DNA of 64,000 nucleotides from Paragonimus skrjabini miyazakii (Eukaryota > Platyhelminthes > Trematoda > Plagiorchiida > Troglotrematidae). The stretch lies in contig JTDE01001014.1 of assembly GCA_014338405.1 (NCBI GenBank), forward strand, positions 88,118-152,117, read 5' to 3'. The position numbers were made by a program, and so were the translations under genes. Below the pieces are notes generated by a model, which saw only the letters and a list, made by a program, of their open reading frames with translations, was not told the origin of the DNA and did no database searches. Shown here piece after piece: positions 43,701-57,500 of this stretch (position 1 is the first letter of the stretch; each line of letters starts with the position of its first letter).

Positions 43701-46700
43701 AAGTAGCAGTGGTCTACAAAACTCGGTTGCTACGGCAAATCGACTGTCACGATTGCGTGGTTCAGAACCGTGGACTACTTTGAATGCTGAACCGACTGCA
43801 AACCATGTGTCACGTGCGAATGAAACTCGTATGCCATTCGACGGAGAATCATTCCGTAAAGCAACTAATGGTGGCAGTGGGAATGCTTATTCCAACGATA
43901 CTGGGTCTACTTTGCTCAACGATGGGGCCGGACTAAATGTACCTCAAGCGTGGGACGAGCGCCAGGGTTTTGTGATCCAGTGCTACGATGCGGCCACAAA
44001 GCATGCACCAGATAATCGATTTGCTTGGCAAGCCTGGGCTATGACGAATTATGCTGTATTCAAGCATTTGGATGCTTTGAAAGAACATATAGAGCGAGCC
44101 GAAAAAGAATTGAACAAGGTTAGTACCATATGTTGTTCATTTGCCTGATTATCTACTTAATAAAGTTCACACTGGGAGCCTCGGCTTTCAGTTATTACTC
44201 ACAGAAGTATTGCACGAATACGCAAACTGGCTTTCGTCCTCCTGATCTGATAATCAGCGCTTAAATGGACCACACCACTGGGTTTAAATATAGGAAACTT
44301 TATCACTGGTTACCTTCATAAGGTGGTACTTATTCATTATCGTTCGAATACATTTGACTCATTGTTGACTCTGTTTGCTCACTCTTTGAATTTGTGATAG
44401 AATAATTTCAGACAGCGGTGTAACTTTTTTCGTTTTTGTCAGTTTTCTCGATTCTTGATAACTGATCTCAATGAGCACAAGGATTTAAGATACATACTAT
44501 TGCTGTTACAGACACTGATGCTCATTGGTGGTTCCGTTGGAATCGGATTATAGAATGAACGTGAATTGTCAGTTCCAGTCATCAAGATCGCCTGTTGACT
44601 ATTTATGGGTAGGGTACAAATAAGTCTTTGTTAGACGATAGCCATAGCATTGGGCATAGTTTACTACTGTAACGAGAGGTAGGTGTTCAGTTTCAGAAAA
44701 TGATAATCGATATAGCGAACTACCTTTCATTTGTAACGTTTTGATAGGACTTTGACATACAACCCTAGATAGTATAACTGTTGATTCCGATGGTTATACG
44801 CGAAGTTACAGCTGATCGATGTATCTGAACAAAACAAACAAAATAATACAATCACAATTTTTAAAGAATAGTTTTCAGTCCTGCGGATACGTACTGACTA
44901 TTGACCGCTACACACTTCTATTATTGAGAACGTTTCCAACCAGCGATATGGGCAGTCCTGGTTTCTCCAGTACAAGAAGTTTTATCACCCTACCTTTTTT
45001 AGCGGAGTTATCAAAGATTTCCTAATCGTCTTTTCAACTTCTGGCAATCACAGTAAACAGCGAAAATCAGGTGTGCCGTCCTCTCAAGACGAAATGCATT
45101 TGTGCTCCCTGCAATTATGCTAGGTGTTTCTTTGTCAACCATTCTATCTATACATTTATCATCTTTTTGCCTACCGACTTGCGAACATTAGTTGCTGAAG
45201 TGTTTTAAAGTCTAATTAACAACAGCACCCATTCCACCTACTGTTTTGTTACTTTTATTGGAGTCAGTTTCATTTCTTCTGGGTATACCTGCTTTCTTGA
45301 ACATTGACCCTTTTTACATTTCTTGTTCCCTAATTTGGCTTATGATTTTCTGCTCAGCATTTTGGCTAGTATCTTACGCATGTTTCTATTTTCTCATAAC
45401 TTTCAATCTATATGATCACTACCTTTTGACTCACCCTGGTCTCTTTCAGGCCAATTCTCACTCTCCTGCCTCAGCTCATTCACAGTCTGTTTCACCGTCG
45501 GCCACTTCGAACGGAAATCTGTCACCATCCGCGCAAACGCTCGCCAACTTGTGGAATGCAAAGACCAATCTTCAGTGGTGTATGGAACTTCATGCTGTCC
45601 CTTCTGTTCTCGGATTTGTTAATTCCATCAGTCTCTCACCCTCAGCTAATTTGCAGGTAACCGCAGAATTTGACGCCCCCCCCCATATTCCCATCTTCTC
45701 TGTTTTGAGGCTGTTATCCACACATTCATATTCAAGTGCTTTTTTAAACTGCCGATTATATCATCGTTTAGTTACTTAGTTCTACAACTGATACTCCTGT
45801 TGACGAGATGCCAGCAATGATAACAAAGACATGTGTTGTATTCGCCAACCTTCCTCATCGATGGCATCCTGAATAATTTGTACTGTGGAATTCGTTCCGT
45901 TGCTCTATTCAAGCAAAGAGTGTGTGTACATTCTATTTTCTACGGATGTTTTCTGTTACTGTTAGCTCATATCGGCTGATTTCATTAGGCAAGGTCTATC
46001 AATTTGTATTTGAGCAAGCCGCTACTTTACGACAGATCACCCAGATAGTAGAAATTCACTCTGATTCGAATATGTATTCTATGTGTAGACGAGACGTTCA
46101 TTGTGTCCCATGCTAGTTGCATGAAATCATACGGTAATGGTCAACGACCTATGCATTGACCAAGTATATTTCGACTACATTGTTTAGTTACTTTTATGAA
46201 CTTTTGTTTGTCAAGGATTTGCACTACCCTTCACACTTGTGGTTAGAAAGCAATATGTCGCGCTTTACGGTGTATCCGTGCTCAACAAGTTAGGAACTTT
46301 TCTTTGCATTTTTGTTGTAGCTCCGTTTGTTACTGTCGGTCTTTACAATGGCTTGAATTTTACTGTTTCTCAGGTGTGACTCGGCATGTAATGTTCAGTT
46401 GTGTACTTTCTTGTCGATAATCTCCAGATCTACTTCTTACGACTCATATTATTTTGACAGTACCTAATGATTGTAACTCTGAAACTCTGCCGGATGGAGT
46501 TCGTATAACCTTTCAGTTTCTAACCGCACCACTATCTTCATCAATTTCGACAGTTGATCATCAGTATTACCTTTGACAATAGTAAGTAGTTGGCACATTG
46601 TTATCTCAACCAAATTGTAACACATAGATTGTTTATTCCCCTGCTCTTTTTCGGTATCGCCTGCAGGACAGTTTGCGATTGATAAATTTACTGTTCAAAT

Positions 46701-48443
46701 TCGGTCATTTGGCTGAAATTCGGGAGGTTATTCGCGAAGGCTTGACGAAAATCCGTCTCTCTAACTGGCTGTTGGTGATTCAACAGTTATTGGCTCGTAT
46801 TGATACGCCGCGCGAATATGTAGCCAATATCATCGTTGACCTGTTGATCTCAGTAGGGCGGAGTTATCCCCAGTCAATGGTCTGTCCACTAGTGCTTGCT
46901 TTCAAGTCTGGTGGGTCTGATCGTCGACGTCACAATGCCAATCGTATTCTTTACAGTATGGAGGAACACAGCCCACGTTTGGTATCTGAGGCGTTTTTGG
47001 TGAGTCTGTAGTTCCCAACTACCTTAGTTTTTTGGCCTTGGCTGATAGTTTTTACTCAGTCTTTTCGTTAACAGCTAGTATTGCTTAACAATGAATTCTT
47101 TTCCTTGATCTTGTGGAACACATTTTTGAATTCATTTCCAGTAACCAGTTTTGGTTTCACCAAATAGCACCACTACAGTTGGTCGAGAACCCTGGCATCA
47201 AAATCAACTCCTCCATTTTAGTGGCGTTACAGACCAGTAATTTCAAATTTCTGAGTCGTAAAATCTTTCTTTTTGGGGTCGCCGGATGTAAAAATGTTAA
47301 GCCCCTGAAAATAAATTTCGCCATATTGACTGTTTACTTTACTGAGGCAACGATTAGTGTGTTCGAACTGCAGCAAAAGAACTGTATGGTCTTCTAACAC
47401 TAAGTGATCGCCGAACTGCATTTTTCCCTAGAAGAAAACACTTAGTATGCCCCGATTTTTAGATAATTAAATAGATTATGGTCATTTTGTTTACTTTCTC
47501 TACGCTGGACGCGACTGAATCACTTTGTAACGATACATATCTCCAACTGTTTATCACCGATCACAATTTTGCTCAGCTGCCTTGATGAAATTTTTAATTT
47601 CAAGCTGACCAAAAAGTACTATTTGTGTGATTATCAATAGGAATATGTGGGGACGTTACGGTGTCTCCCTTGTGAACGATCGGGCAACCCGAATAAGTTC
47701 TTTTGCGAAACCATTTCGGTTTCCGTTGTTTTTCTCTGGACCTTCGACTAGACTTATGTGGTATTAAGCTCAATGCCATACCATATGTGTGAATATTCCA
47801 TCCGAAATTTGTTTGAATAGTTTGGAGGCAAACACTAAACACGTTTATTTGGTTGGTTCTTAAGCACATGGCAGTTAAGTCGGTTTAGCGTTCCATTTGG
47901 GGTGGGTCGATTCCGGTCAGTTCGAACAGTCAAATCATATTAACGTTACTAATTATACTTGATCGATTACCCGCTGCATAATCAATGAGGTTTAGATCAC
48001 AGTCGTAATCAACAGCAACCCATCTGATCAAAGTGGAACTATGACGAATGAAAGAATGGAGACGAGTGTTCCAGAACGACCAGTGAAGTGAGTGAGTGAT
48101 ATAGCGTGACCTAGCTATCCGTGGATTCTTAACCAACCAGCGAGTCTATAGAAGACTACCGGTTTTATTTTATTCTAATCGTATGTTCATATTACTGAGC
48201 TCCAGTAAGTAACACGCTTCGGTAAGACAATCTGTGGGTAATGTTGGTGTGAGTAACATTTTACTTTTGATTCAGAAGCCTTTTTATGGCATAACCGAAC
48301 CGTTACCTATACGCACACTTGCGTATCAATGACAAATCGTTGTCGAATGATGCACTCCCATTCAGTTTGGAAAATTTCGCTCCTAATTTTCTCCGCACCT
48401 AGATCACTCACTTAGATTTCTTGCTTCCAAACTCTGATTACAT

Positions 48444-48501
<58 letters not shown>

Positions 48502-51500
48502 CAAATTGAATTGTCTAACGACAGGCTGTCTTGTCCAGTACAGCGGGATTCCTTAGGAGATTGGACAAACTGGTGGCTTCTTTCGTTAGTTATGAACTGT
48601 TGTATCATTTCTCATTATTGTTACTTGTGGATGTTATTGTCTGTTAATTTGCAGCTAAACGAAGAACTCATTCGTCTTTCGATTACCTGGGTGGAAATGT
48701 GGTCTGAATCACTGGAAGACGCTAGTCGAGTATATTTTGGTGAGAAGGATATCATGAAAATGTTTCGCATCCTTCATCCGTTGCATCAAATGATGGATCG
48801 TGGGCATGAGACCATTCATGAATCCACCTTCCTACAGGATCATGGTAGCGAATTGGCCAATTGTCGTATTTGTTGTGAAACCTATGAACGCACTTCGAAC
48901 AATTTGGTCTTACAGCAAGCTTGGGAAGGCTACTATACGCTGTATCGACGAGTGAGCGTCATTTAGCTATTATTCTTAATTATTTACTGTCCATTTTTCA
49001 ATATCGTGTGCTTAATTTGGCTGTGTGCTGATCAATGCTATCAACTCTTCAGGGTCACTTCATTCCTTTTTGTTGATTTACGTGGCATTATTACATCTCA
49101 CCCATCAATCTCTTTAACATTCGTTAAGCTTTGGGTTTAAGTGATTACCCTTCTGTCGTCATGAGTAAAAAAATAGCCGAATGTGAATGAGACTGAGTCT
49201 CTCAAAATGCTTATACCGGGAATTCCGTACGTTGCCTAATTGTTAGTTGGATACTCTTTGGTTTCCAGACTAACCTATCTCGGTGAACGAGACTAATGGA
49301 CATCTGTGCAAGTCACCACAGGGGCTTATGCTACGCCACTTGTGGTTTCACTAACACTTCCTGTATCCATTATGAGTCCATATGGATAAGATCAACAGGC
49401 TTCTGAGAGAATGTCTTAGTGAAACTACTGTCAATGGTTGGTTAGCTAGATAGTAAGCTATAATAAAGGCGAAACCTTTGTTTTTCTTTAGGAAACAAAG
49501 AGGTCTTCCAGTGGTTGAGTCTAGGATAGAAGGACGGACAGTGAAAGTGCAAGGCAAGGGGAACCAGAAGATCGATCGTGAGCTATGAAAACAGTTCAAA
49601 TATATAAGTTTATACTAACGCATTCTATTTAGGATAACGAAAAACAAGCGAATTTAATCTTACAGTAAGCAACCAGGCATCCTGAGTGCATATAACATTA
49701 TAAAAACGGAAGAAAAAGGGATAACAAGCCACTGTGACCCATGTTTCCAGAAGGAGAGCACGTGGTTTTTCAGCCGACTGCGGGTCGTTAATTTATGCGA
49801 TTGATTAGTTTGTGATCGAGTCAAATTCCCCGCACCTGGCGAGCTCGTTGGCTGGCGATTTTTTACGGGCGTGTTAATGAGTCTGGGATTGTCTGTGCAT
49901 TCTTAGCTGCAATAGTCCACCTCGTACATGCGAAGAAAAGTGACTTGCTTTCCAACAACTTGCATGTCATTCATGTCTGTATATTTCACTGTATTTTACC
50001 ATGAATGCGATTTTGCTTGTGTTTAAAATCGTAGTACATCAGACCCAAGGTTATTTGAAATATTTTCACCTTGGGTGAGCCGTACTTGATATTGTTGTTG
50101 CTAAGGCTTTGTTTATCACATAATAAAAATATATAATACTTCACCTATATGTCATGGTGACTTCTAGCGTTTCATATTAGTTGGGCCGTATGTTGACGAG
50201 TTATCTACGGTTTTCTCCTTCGACAAGTCCCGGATTCTAAAGCCATGAGTATTCACTTTCAAAGTTAGTTCCGCCACTATTGTCTGCTGGAAGCGTAGCT
50301 GAGGACACCAATAATTTTGACCCCACAGAGGGAACTGTGAACTTTCAAACACGAATTAACAATAGTATTGGATGATTTTGAAGTATGTAATAAGTGTAGT
50401 TCTCAAAAAATTATTCGTTCTGTATAAGACAGTCTTCTAGAAACCGGTGAAACACTCAATTGCTTTTTCATTAGTTCACGTAGGACGCAAGGTTGTGGAG
50501 TACACGTGACTTTTATCGGAGCACCTTATTTTTTTCGTTCGCGGATTGGTAGTATAATTCTGCTCTTCATCTTGTGACTACTATCCGCTTGACGTAGACA
50601 TCCATCAACATCTACACAATTACTCGGGTGGGGCATTCGTTAGTTTTAGGATACATCCCATCAAAGACAAGTGGAGACAGTGGCCCGGACCAATACCGAA
50701 TTTGTACTTCCCACTTCTTGGAGGTAGATCACATTTTATATCAGTGAATAAATATCCTCGGTTTCTTTAGGTTGTCTGCATAGTCCGTGAATTATCACTA
50801 ATGCTATGTATGTAATACAGTGGATAGTATTGAAAAGTTAACTTTGAAATAGTCTGTCTAGGTGATCGTGGCAGAAATGTTGCTAGTTAACTGAAACGTC
50901 TTCAGCAATCACCGTTTGCGCAGAATACACTCTTCATCTTGCACATGATCACTATTTAATTGTTTCTTGTATCATACCTGTATGACTAAAGCATGTACGA
51001 TATCTCGTGTGATATGTTTGACCGTTATTAATTGTGCCTCAAGTCACCCGTCAATATTTTCTCGTCTCTCAGTTTACGAAACAGGTGAACAGTATGACCA
51101 CGTTAGAGCTTTCAGTCGCATCACCCCGTCTACACGAGTACCGAAAAGATTGGGAACTGGCTGTGCCTGGTAGTTACGAGCCCCATCGTCCGCTCGTTCG
51201 AATAGCCGGCATCAAGAATTGTCTCACTCTCATGACTTCCAAACAACACCCACGCAAACTGACCGTCCAAGGTGACTCCTCGAATGGTTATTCGAATTCG
51301 GCTATTTTGATTTGCTCATTGTTTCACTTTTACTCAGACACTACTTCCCCAAAGACGATCCGCGTGACTTATGTAATGCAACCGGTGGTATACGACTGTT
51401 TCTATAAAACATTATGTTGAAACGATACCGAACGATTTGGTTATCCTTCGTTCACTCTGCCTTGCTATCTACAATCGTTTTACAACACATCCATTGAACA

Positions 51501-54500
51501 CCACATTTATATGTTGATTACTGATTCTGCGGTGTGTAACAGAATATGTTAACATTCGTCCTTGTTGCAGTTATTTTTCCATCCCAGGTGCCATCCGGCG
51601 TTGGCTATCGTGCTAAATACATTTGGGGGATCAGTTGCCGAAACCGGAGCTCCAGCTCGCAATCGTAAGATTGATAGTTGGCATCGTTACTCCCAGGCCC
51701 CACCGTTGTGGACGACAGTGTACAGTACTCGTTGCGTATTAGTCATACGCGACCTTAAGGTTAATTACTCTCATCCAGACTTGCTGCACTTTTATGTACA
51801 TGGACAGGCTGATTACCTACCCATTCAGTGGGTCCGAAACAATTTGTCTTTGTTGTTATTAGTGTCGGTCGTTTACGTATCCTTTGGTGAAAACTGGTCA
51901 CTTATCCGGTCACGGTTTATCGATTGACCTTGTGTATGACCTTCATTGGTTCACTTCGTTCGACACAATCCCATCGTACTAGGCCTGCTAACCGACAGAG
52001 ACCACAAACCTAACGATCGGTTAGAATTTGGAAATCGAACTGGTAGGTCACTATCTTGCCTCAGAAAGTTGGATAAAAGAATACGCAAGTGGCAATTCTA
52101 GGGTTATAGGATGACTATTCTCGCAATACATGGTGTCGTCGGTTCAATGATTGAACTCGGGCTGCTATCCGATCACAAGTTATCTTCAGTGTTTTAAATC
52201 ACAGAAAGTAACGTTTCTTCCCTATAGCCTTCTAATTGAATGCCTTCGGAGACACAGCAGCAGGTATGGTAGAGACATTACATGGCTTGTTAACAGCATG
52301 CGAACAACGATCAACGTATCCGTGTCATAACTGATCAACACTGAGAAGCTAGTGCAAATGTGCAGCAGGTGGAAAACGAGAACCGTGGACTTGCCCTGTC
52401 TAGTCCAGATCAGTTGAGTGATGCTGACTGTCTCTGTTTAATAATGTATGTTGTACTAAGCATCTTGCGATACGCATGACTCAATTTTTGCGTGAACTAT
52501 CCACACATAGGGCATTCCGTGCCTCATGATGACCTCAATATTTATGTCGGATTTGCTAGCGAAGGCGTGAGATGGTCAAACAGTGCTATGTTCACGTAAT
52601 CTTGATTATTTGGTTAAATACTATTCAGGTTAATGTCACTCAGTGGATTTCTCACTTTACGACCAACCGCGTTGTTATTTGGGACGCATCTGTGCTCGGC
52701 AGTATGTTTCAGTGATGTGTTCAGTTTGTGAAACATGTTATTCCGCTAGCATACTCAATATTTACTTTTGAAGTGTGCATATACTCTTGGGTACCTTGTC
52801 CCCAGGCAAATCACAACAACAATTGGTTTCGCAACATTGCGACACTTTCAGATAATCTTTTTGAAAGCTAATTTGGTCAGGATGTGCAATCACCAGGTGA
52901 GCGGAGCCGTTAGACACTATGTGCGGCAGGCAGAACACTGAAAGTTAATTATCGGACAAATGAGGTATAGAGTGAGCGTACTGTGTTTCTGGTATGCGCC
53001 TTTGCATTTAAACTGTCTTGGAGTATGGCAGTTGATGATTTTGGCTCATGTTCCATGACAGACGGTCCGAAAGTCTTCACGGAGCTTTAGTCACACGACG
53101 TTCGTTGTGGTTTCTGAGCCTGCTGTTCCATCATTTCGGATGGCTCCTAAATCGGCTTGGTTAAATGAGAATGGGGCATGTAGTATCGACTTACCTCTTT
53201 TCAACTCATTATCTTTACGCAAAACAACAAGGTCCTTATTGATTGTGTTGACAAACTACACCTGAATTTGTAGGCCGTATCGATTGTTCCCATTAATAGT
53301 GAACATGTTTTAGACCAAAATAACTTCTTAATTTTCCTCGTGCCGGACGCGTCTGTCAAGCTATTTACTGATAATACTGTCTTGGTGTTCAATGGCATTG
53401 TTGCTAGATGCCAACTTTTGTTGTTTAAGATAGCCTTAGTTCTCTAGTCCTCTTGCATAATCTGGTAGACACCAATGTCACGGTGCTGTAGTTGGGTATT
53501 GTGAAAGTTCCGAACGTGATTTTACAGCTACGTAAAACACGCACTTCCTGTCGTTTGCATGACTCCAGCCTTAAGCCTGGATCTTTAACATGTGGATCGT
53601 CTCATAACAACAAACCGGTTAAACTGTTGGCTGATAATATTATTGTTGGATTGACAACCAAGTTTGAGTTACAGTCGTGGATGACGGTTGATTGCCTGCT
53701 GGATCATGCTTCTAACCGGAGTAGTTTTCTTCTGTCTCAGTAAAATACTTGACCTTTTCTACTCTACTTTATCCTTTTAGTTCACTTTGCTACTGAGATA
53801 TTCACTGATTTCTTGCAGTAGGCATGTATCATATTTGTAATTTAAACAATCAATACAACTGTCTTTTCCAGGTTCCGATGGTCATCAGTATGTTTTCCTG
53901 TTGAAGGGGCACGAAGACACGCGTCAGGATGAACGTGTTATGCAGTTTTTCGGTCTCGTCAATACCTTGCTGTCAAATGACCCGGAGACTTTGCGGCGCA
54001 ATTTAACGTTCGTTTACGCTGTTTTTAGTTTTACACTGATTAATTGTTTATTCAAAGTACCATTCTGATTGAACTTTGTTTTACTGTTTATTACATATGA
54101 ACAACACTAGGACTACATAGTTTACGCTTTTCAACTATATTTCTATCTCCCTGATAAGCACGACCTATTAACCGTGATAATATAATACGCTTACCATTAT
54201 AATGAACGCCACCTTCAGGATTCAACGCATGTCCGTGATCCCTCTCTCTACCAACACTGGACTCATCGGTTGGGTTCCTAGCAGTGACACACTGCATAGT
54301 CTGATTCGTGATTACCGTGAGAAAACACAGACCGTGTTGAACAAGGAGAACAGGGAAATGATCTTACTAGCGCCAGATTTTGATCGCTTAAATGTGATTC
54401 AAAAGACGGAAATATTTGAGGCCGGTCTACGAGAATCGTCTGGACGGGACTTGGCCAACATACTCTGGCTAAAAAGTCACAGTTCCGAAGTAAGTGGTTT

Positions 54501-57500
54501 CACTTCGAAGTAAAAAATTTCTATTTTGTTTTCTTCCACTTATCTGAAATGAAACAACCCTGCATGGCGCACTGAACTCCATCAAGGCGACCACGTGTAT
54601 GCGGCACAGCTTTAAAGGGTAATCTGAATGCAATATAAATACATGCACAACTAAGTCTGCCAAAACTAATGGTGTTTGTATGCCAGTCTTAAGAGTGAAT
54701 TGGCACAGTCAAGCGAAATGGCGAAGGCGTCATGTGAATCGCCGATCATCTGTCAACGAGAGTGTAGATCAGTTTAAGACAAAATGTTCGGTTCCCGGAC
54801 CGTTGGTTAGTTGTTGTTATTCACTTTACTCTTCTTGTCTGAAAGAAACCGTTCTGTCTTTGCAATCGATAAGCAGTCTGACTTCTTGTTCCGGACACCG
54901 TTTCAACCTTGAATGTTCATTCAATGATTTTTTTCTCTGAGATGTTCATTATGGGAAGCCACTCTTCGTCTATAGGTTTTAATCGTGTTGCGCTTCGTTT
55001 TCACTTTAGTCACTTGAAACGGATTGCCTTCATGAAACTTAGTTTTATTTTGTTGCTCTTCTCAGATGTGCAATATTCCCTCTTTGTATGCAGTTGACAA
55101 ATTTCACTATGGTGTGCTCTTTGTGCGTCTCAATACTACTGCTGGAACTTAGTGTTTTTCGGTTGCCTTCATATCCTGTTGGTCTTATCAAGAGCCATGA
55201 TTGAGGACCAGTTACATCAGTATTTCATTTTGTTTACACCGTTACCTGGTAGTAAATTACCACTGGGAATGAATGAATGAACAATAGGTGCTGATGTTGT
55301 CATTTTTATGTTTGTGTTGTATTATTCGGTTGATTATCCTTTACTTTTAAAATCTCCACGTTCCTATCGAAAACAGTAATGCACTTTCTAATTAGTGCCC
55401 TGTAACTATCGGCTTGTCACAAGGTTTTACATTACGACCTCTATTTCTCACTTCATTCGTGCTCAAAATCCCACGTTTTTCCAATTTCTTGTTCATGGCA
55501 CCAAAGTTTAGAGTATATTATGTGGTAGACAAAGGAGCAGCATAATGATTTGAACCTTTCATAACACTGACCACAGAGAGTCAGCCCCCACTCAGCAGTA
55601 TTAAATTTTGAAACATTGAGTCCCGTTTAACCATTTGAACAGAATAATCAGAAGACATAAATTGGAATACAAATGGTGTTTGTATTTCAATCCCTGTGGA
55701 CTATTTGAAACGTTTACTCTTACTATACACGGAAAGGGCTTTCAACAAATAAATGGAGTAGCCATGAAGAGCCCACTCGGCCGTGTATTAGGTGATGTGT
55801 TCATGGTCAAAGTTGAACAGACACTACTTCCGGTTGTGGACGGACTGAAACTCTACAAACGATATGTCGACGACATGTTCTTGATTGGACAAGATAAGAA
55901 ACAAGTGGAAAGAGTGTTTCAAGCTTTCAACTCAGTCCATCCAAATATCTTAGTTACAGTTGAGTACGAAGGTGAGAACAGTTTGCTCTTCTTGGACATC
56001 ATGGTTAGACACCGTTCGAAGGGATCTATCGAACGTTCAGTGTACCGTAAACCAACATGGACGAAACAGTACATGAACTTCATGAGTTTTGCTCCCGTTG
56101 CATACAAAAGGTCACTAGTACGTACACTGTTTTACAGGCGTCAACAATATGCTCTCAAGATAAATTGCAAGCCGAACAAACAATGTTGTATGAAACGCTA
56201 CTTGCCAACAATTTACCAGAACGTTTGGTTCTGAAATTGAGCAAATGTGCTTCTACGAAAAATGCAACTGTGGAAGTCCCAAAAAAAAACCCTTTACATC
56301 AAACTCCCCTTTAATGATGATAGTGTGATGAACACCTTTGGAAAGACAATTAGTGCCCCGTTAAAACGTTTGTATAATGTAGCAAAGCTTGTCCTGCTCT
56401 CACAAACGACTAAGCTACCTCTACCCCCGGTCAAAAATAAAATCCCGATGTTTTCTACCAGTCATTGTATCTATCAGTTTTATTGCAGTTGCGGGAACAC
56501 CTACATTAGTGGAACAGAAAGGATGCTTACCACCAGGGTCAAGGAGCACATCCCAAATTGGTTGGGAATTTCTATGTTTAAGGTTTTGATGAACCCTCAT
56601 AGCTCACAAATTCTCAAGTATATTGAGGCATTGTTAATCAGCCATCGACAGCCGGTCCTATGCGCACAAAAACAACTGATTGTCAACCTTTGTTTACCGT
56701 GGGTTTAGCCGTGAGCGACAGATTTGTCCACATTTTCGAACCACAGAGCAAGATGCATTGTTTGCGAATCGTGCGTACGCTTCCGCTCAACAGCATTCTC
56801 CACAGCATAGTTGACGCACGCCGTTGGTCACCGGTTTTGATCCTCATCTGACCCCGGGTATATGTTTATGCGCAGGCTTGTTGTTCAAACTGAACCTATT
56901 AATGCTTGGTTGCTCTTCTTTAAGCGTACATATGTATTTGCTCTGCTGGTGGATGTCTTATGTACATGTTTACAAACAATTCATTTTGGATTCTTTACAC
57001 GTTAGGCTTGGTTTGAACGTCGAACAAACTTCGTGCGATCCATGGCTACAATGTCAATGGTCGGTTACATTCTCGGTCTTGGTGATCGGTAAGTCAGTTT
57101 GTTTACTCAAGCATTGAGTAAAGTGTTATCGAATAGCAAGCGTTATACTGTCTGGGTCGGTGAATCTGAAAACCGAAGGGAAACACACTATTTTATTATA
57201 TATCAATACGGGGTGAAGAGAACATGCCGGCTACGTCTCCACTGTTAGCGGAATTGATATCTGCTGTTACATTACTCCATGTGGCATTCACGCCAATTAT
57301 CGCAAGGAATTTTTTGATGAATGTTTGTGGTGTTTGCTGAGCAAACTTTATTTTCTTATCACCGTATGGTAATCAGTCATCTTACCCAGATAGGATCGTC
57401 CGTAAAGCTGATAACTGCACCGAACATGGTAGTGTGATCCGACAACGTGTACGTATTTCTAGCATTTCAAGTTATTTTTGAAGGGTGCATTTGTAATTTA

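Larger units (their letters stand above)
42956..48654 (+). other. TOR introns 20-23
   Basis: The intervals are 42956-43598, 44119-45449, 45657-46666 and 47000-48654. Intron 20 holds an AT-rich degenerate tandem array. Intron 23 holds a possible decayed tRNA-like element at 47869-47914 and a trinucleotide repeat just ahead of the FRB exon. Confidence 0.75.
54490..57005 (+). other. TOR intron 27 (host of a Penelope-like element)
   Basis: A 2.5 kb intron separating exon 27 from the catalytic-loop exon. Its middle, about 55600-56710, is a degenerate retroelement in the same orientation as the gene. Outside it I see nothing. Confidence 0.85.
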
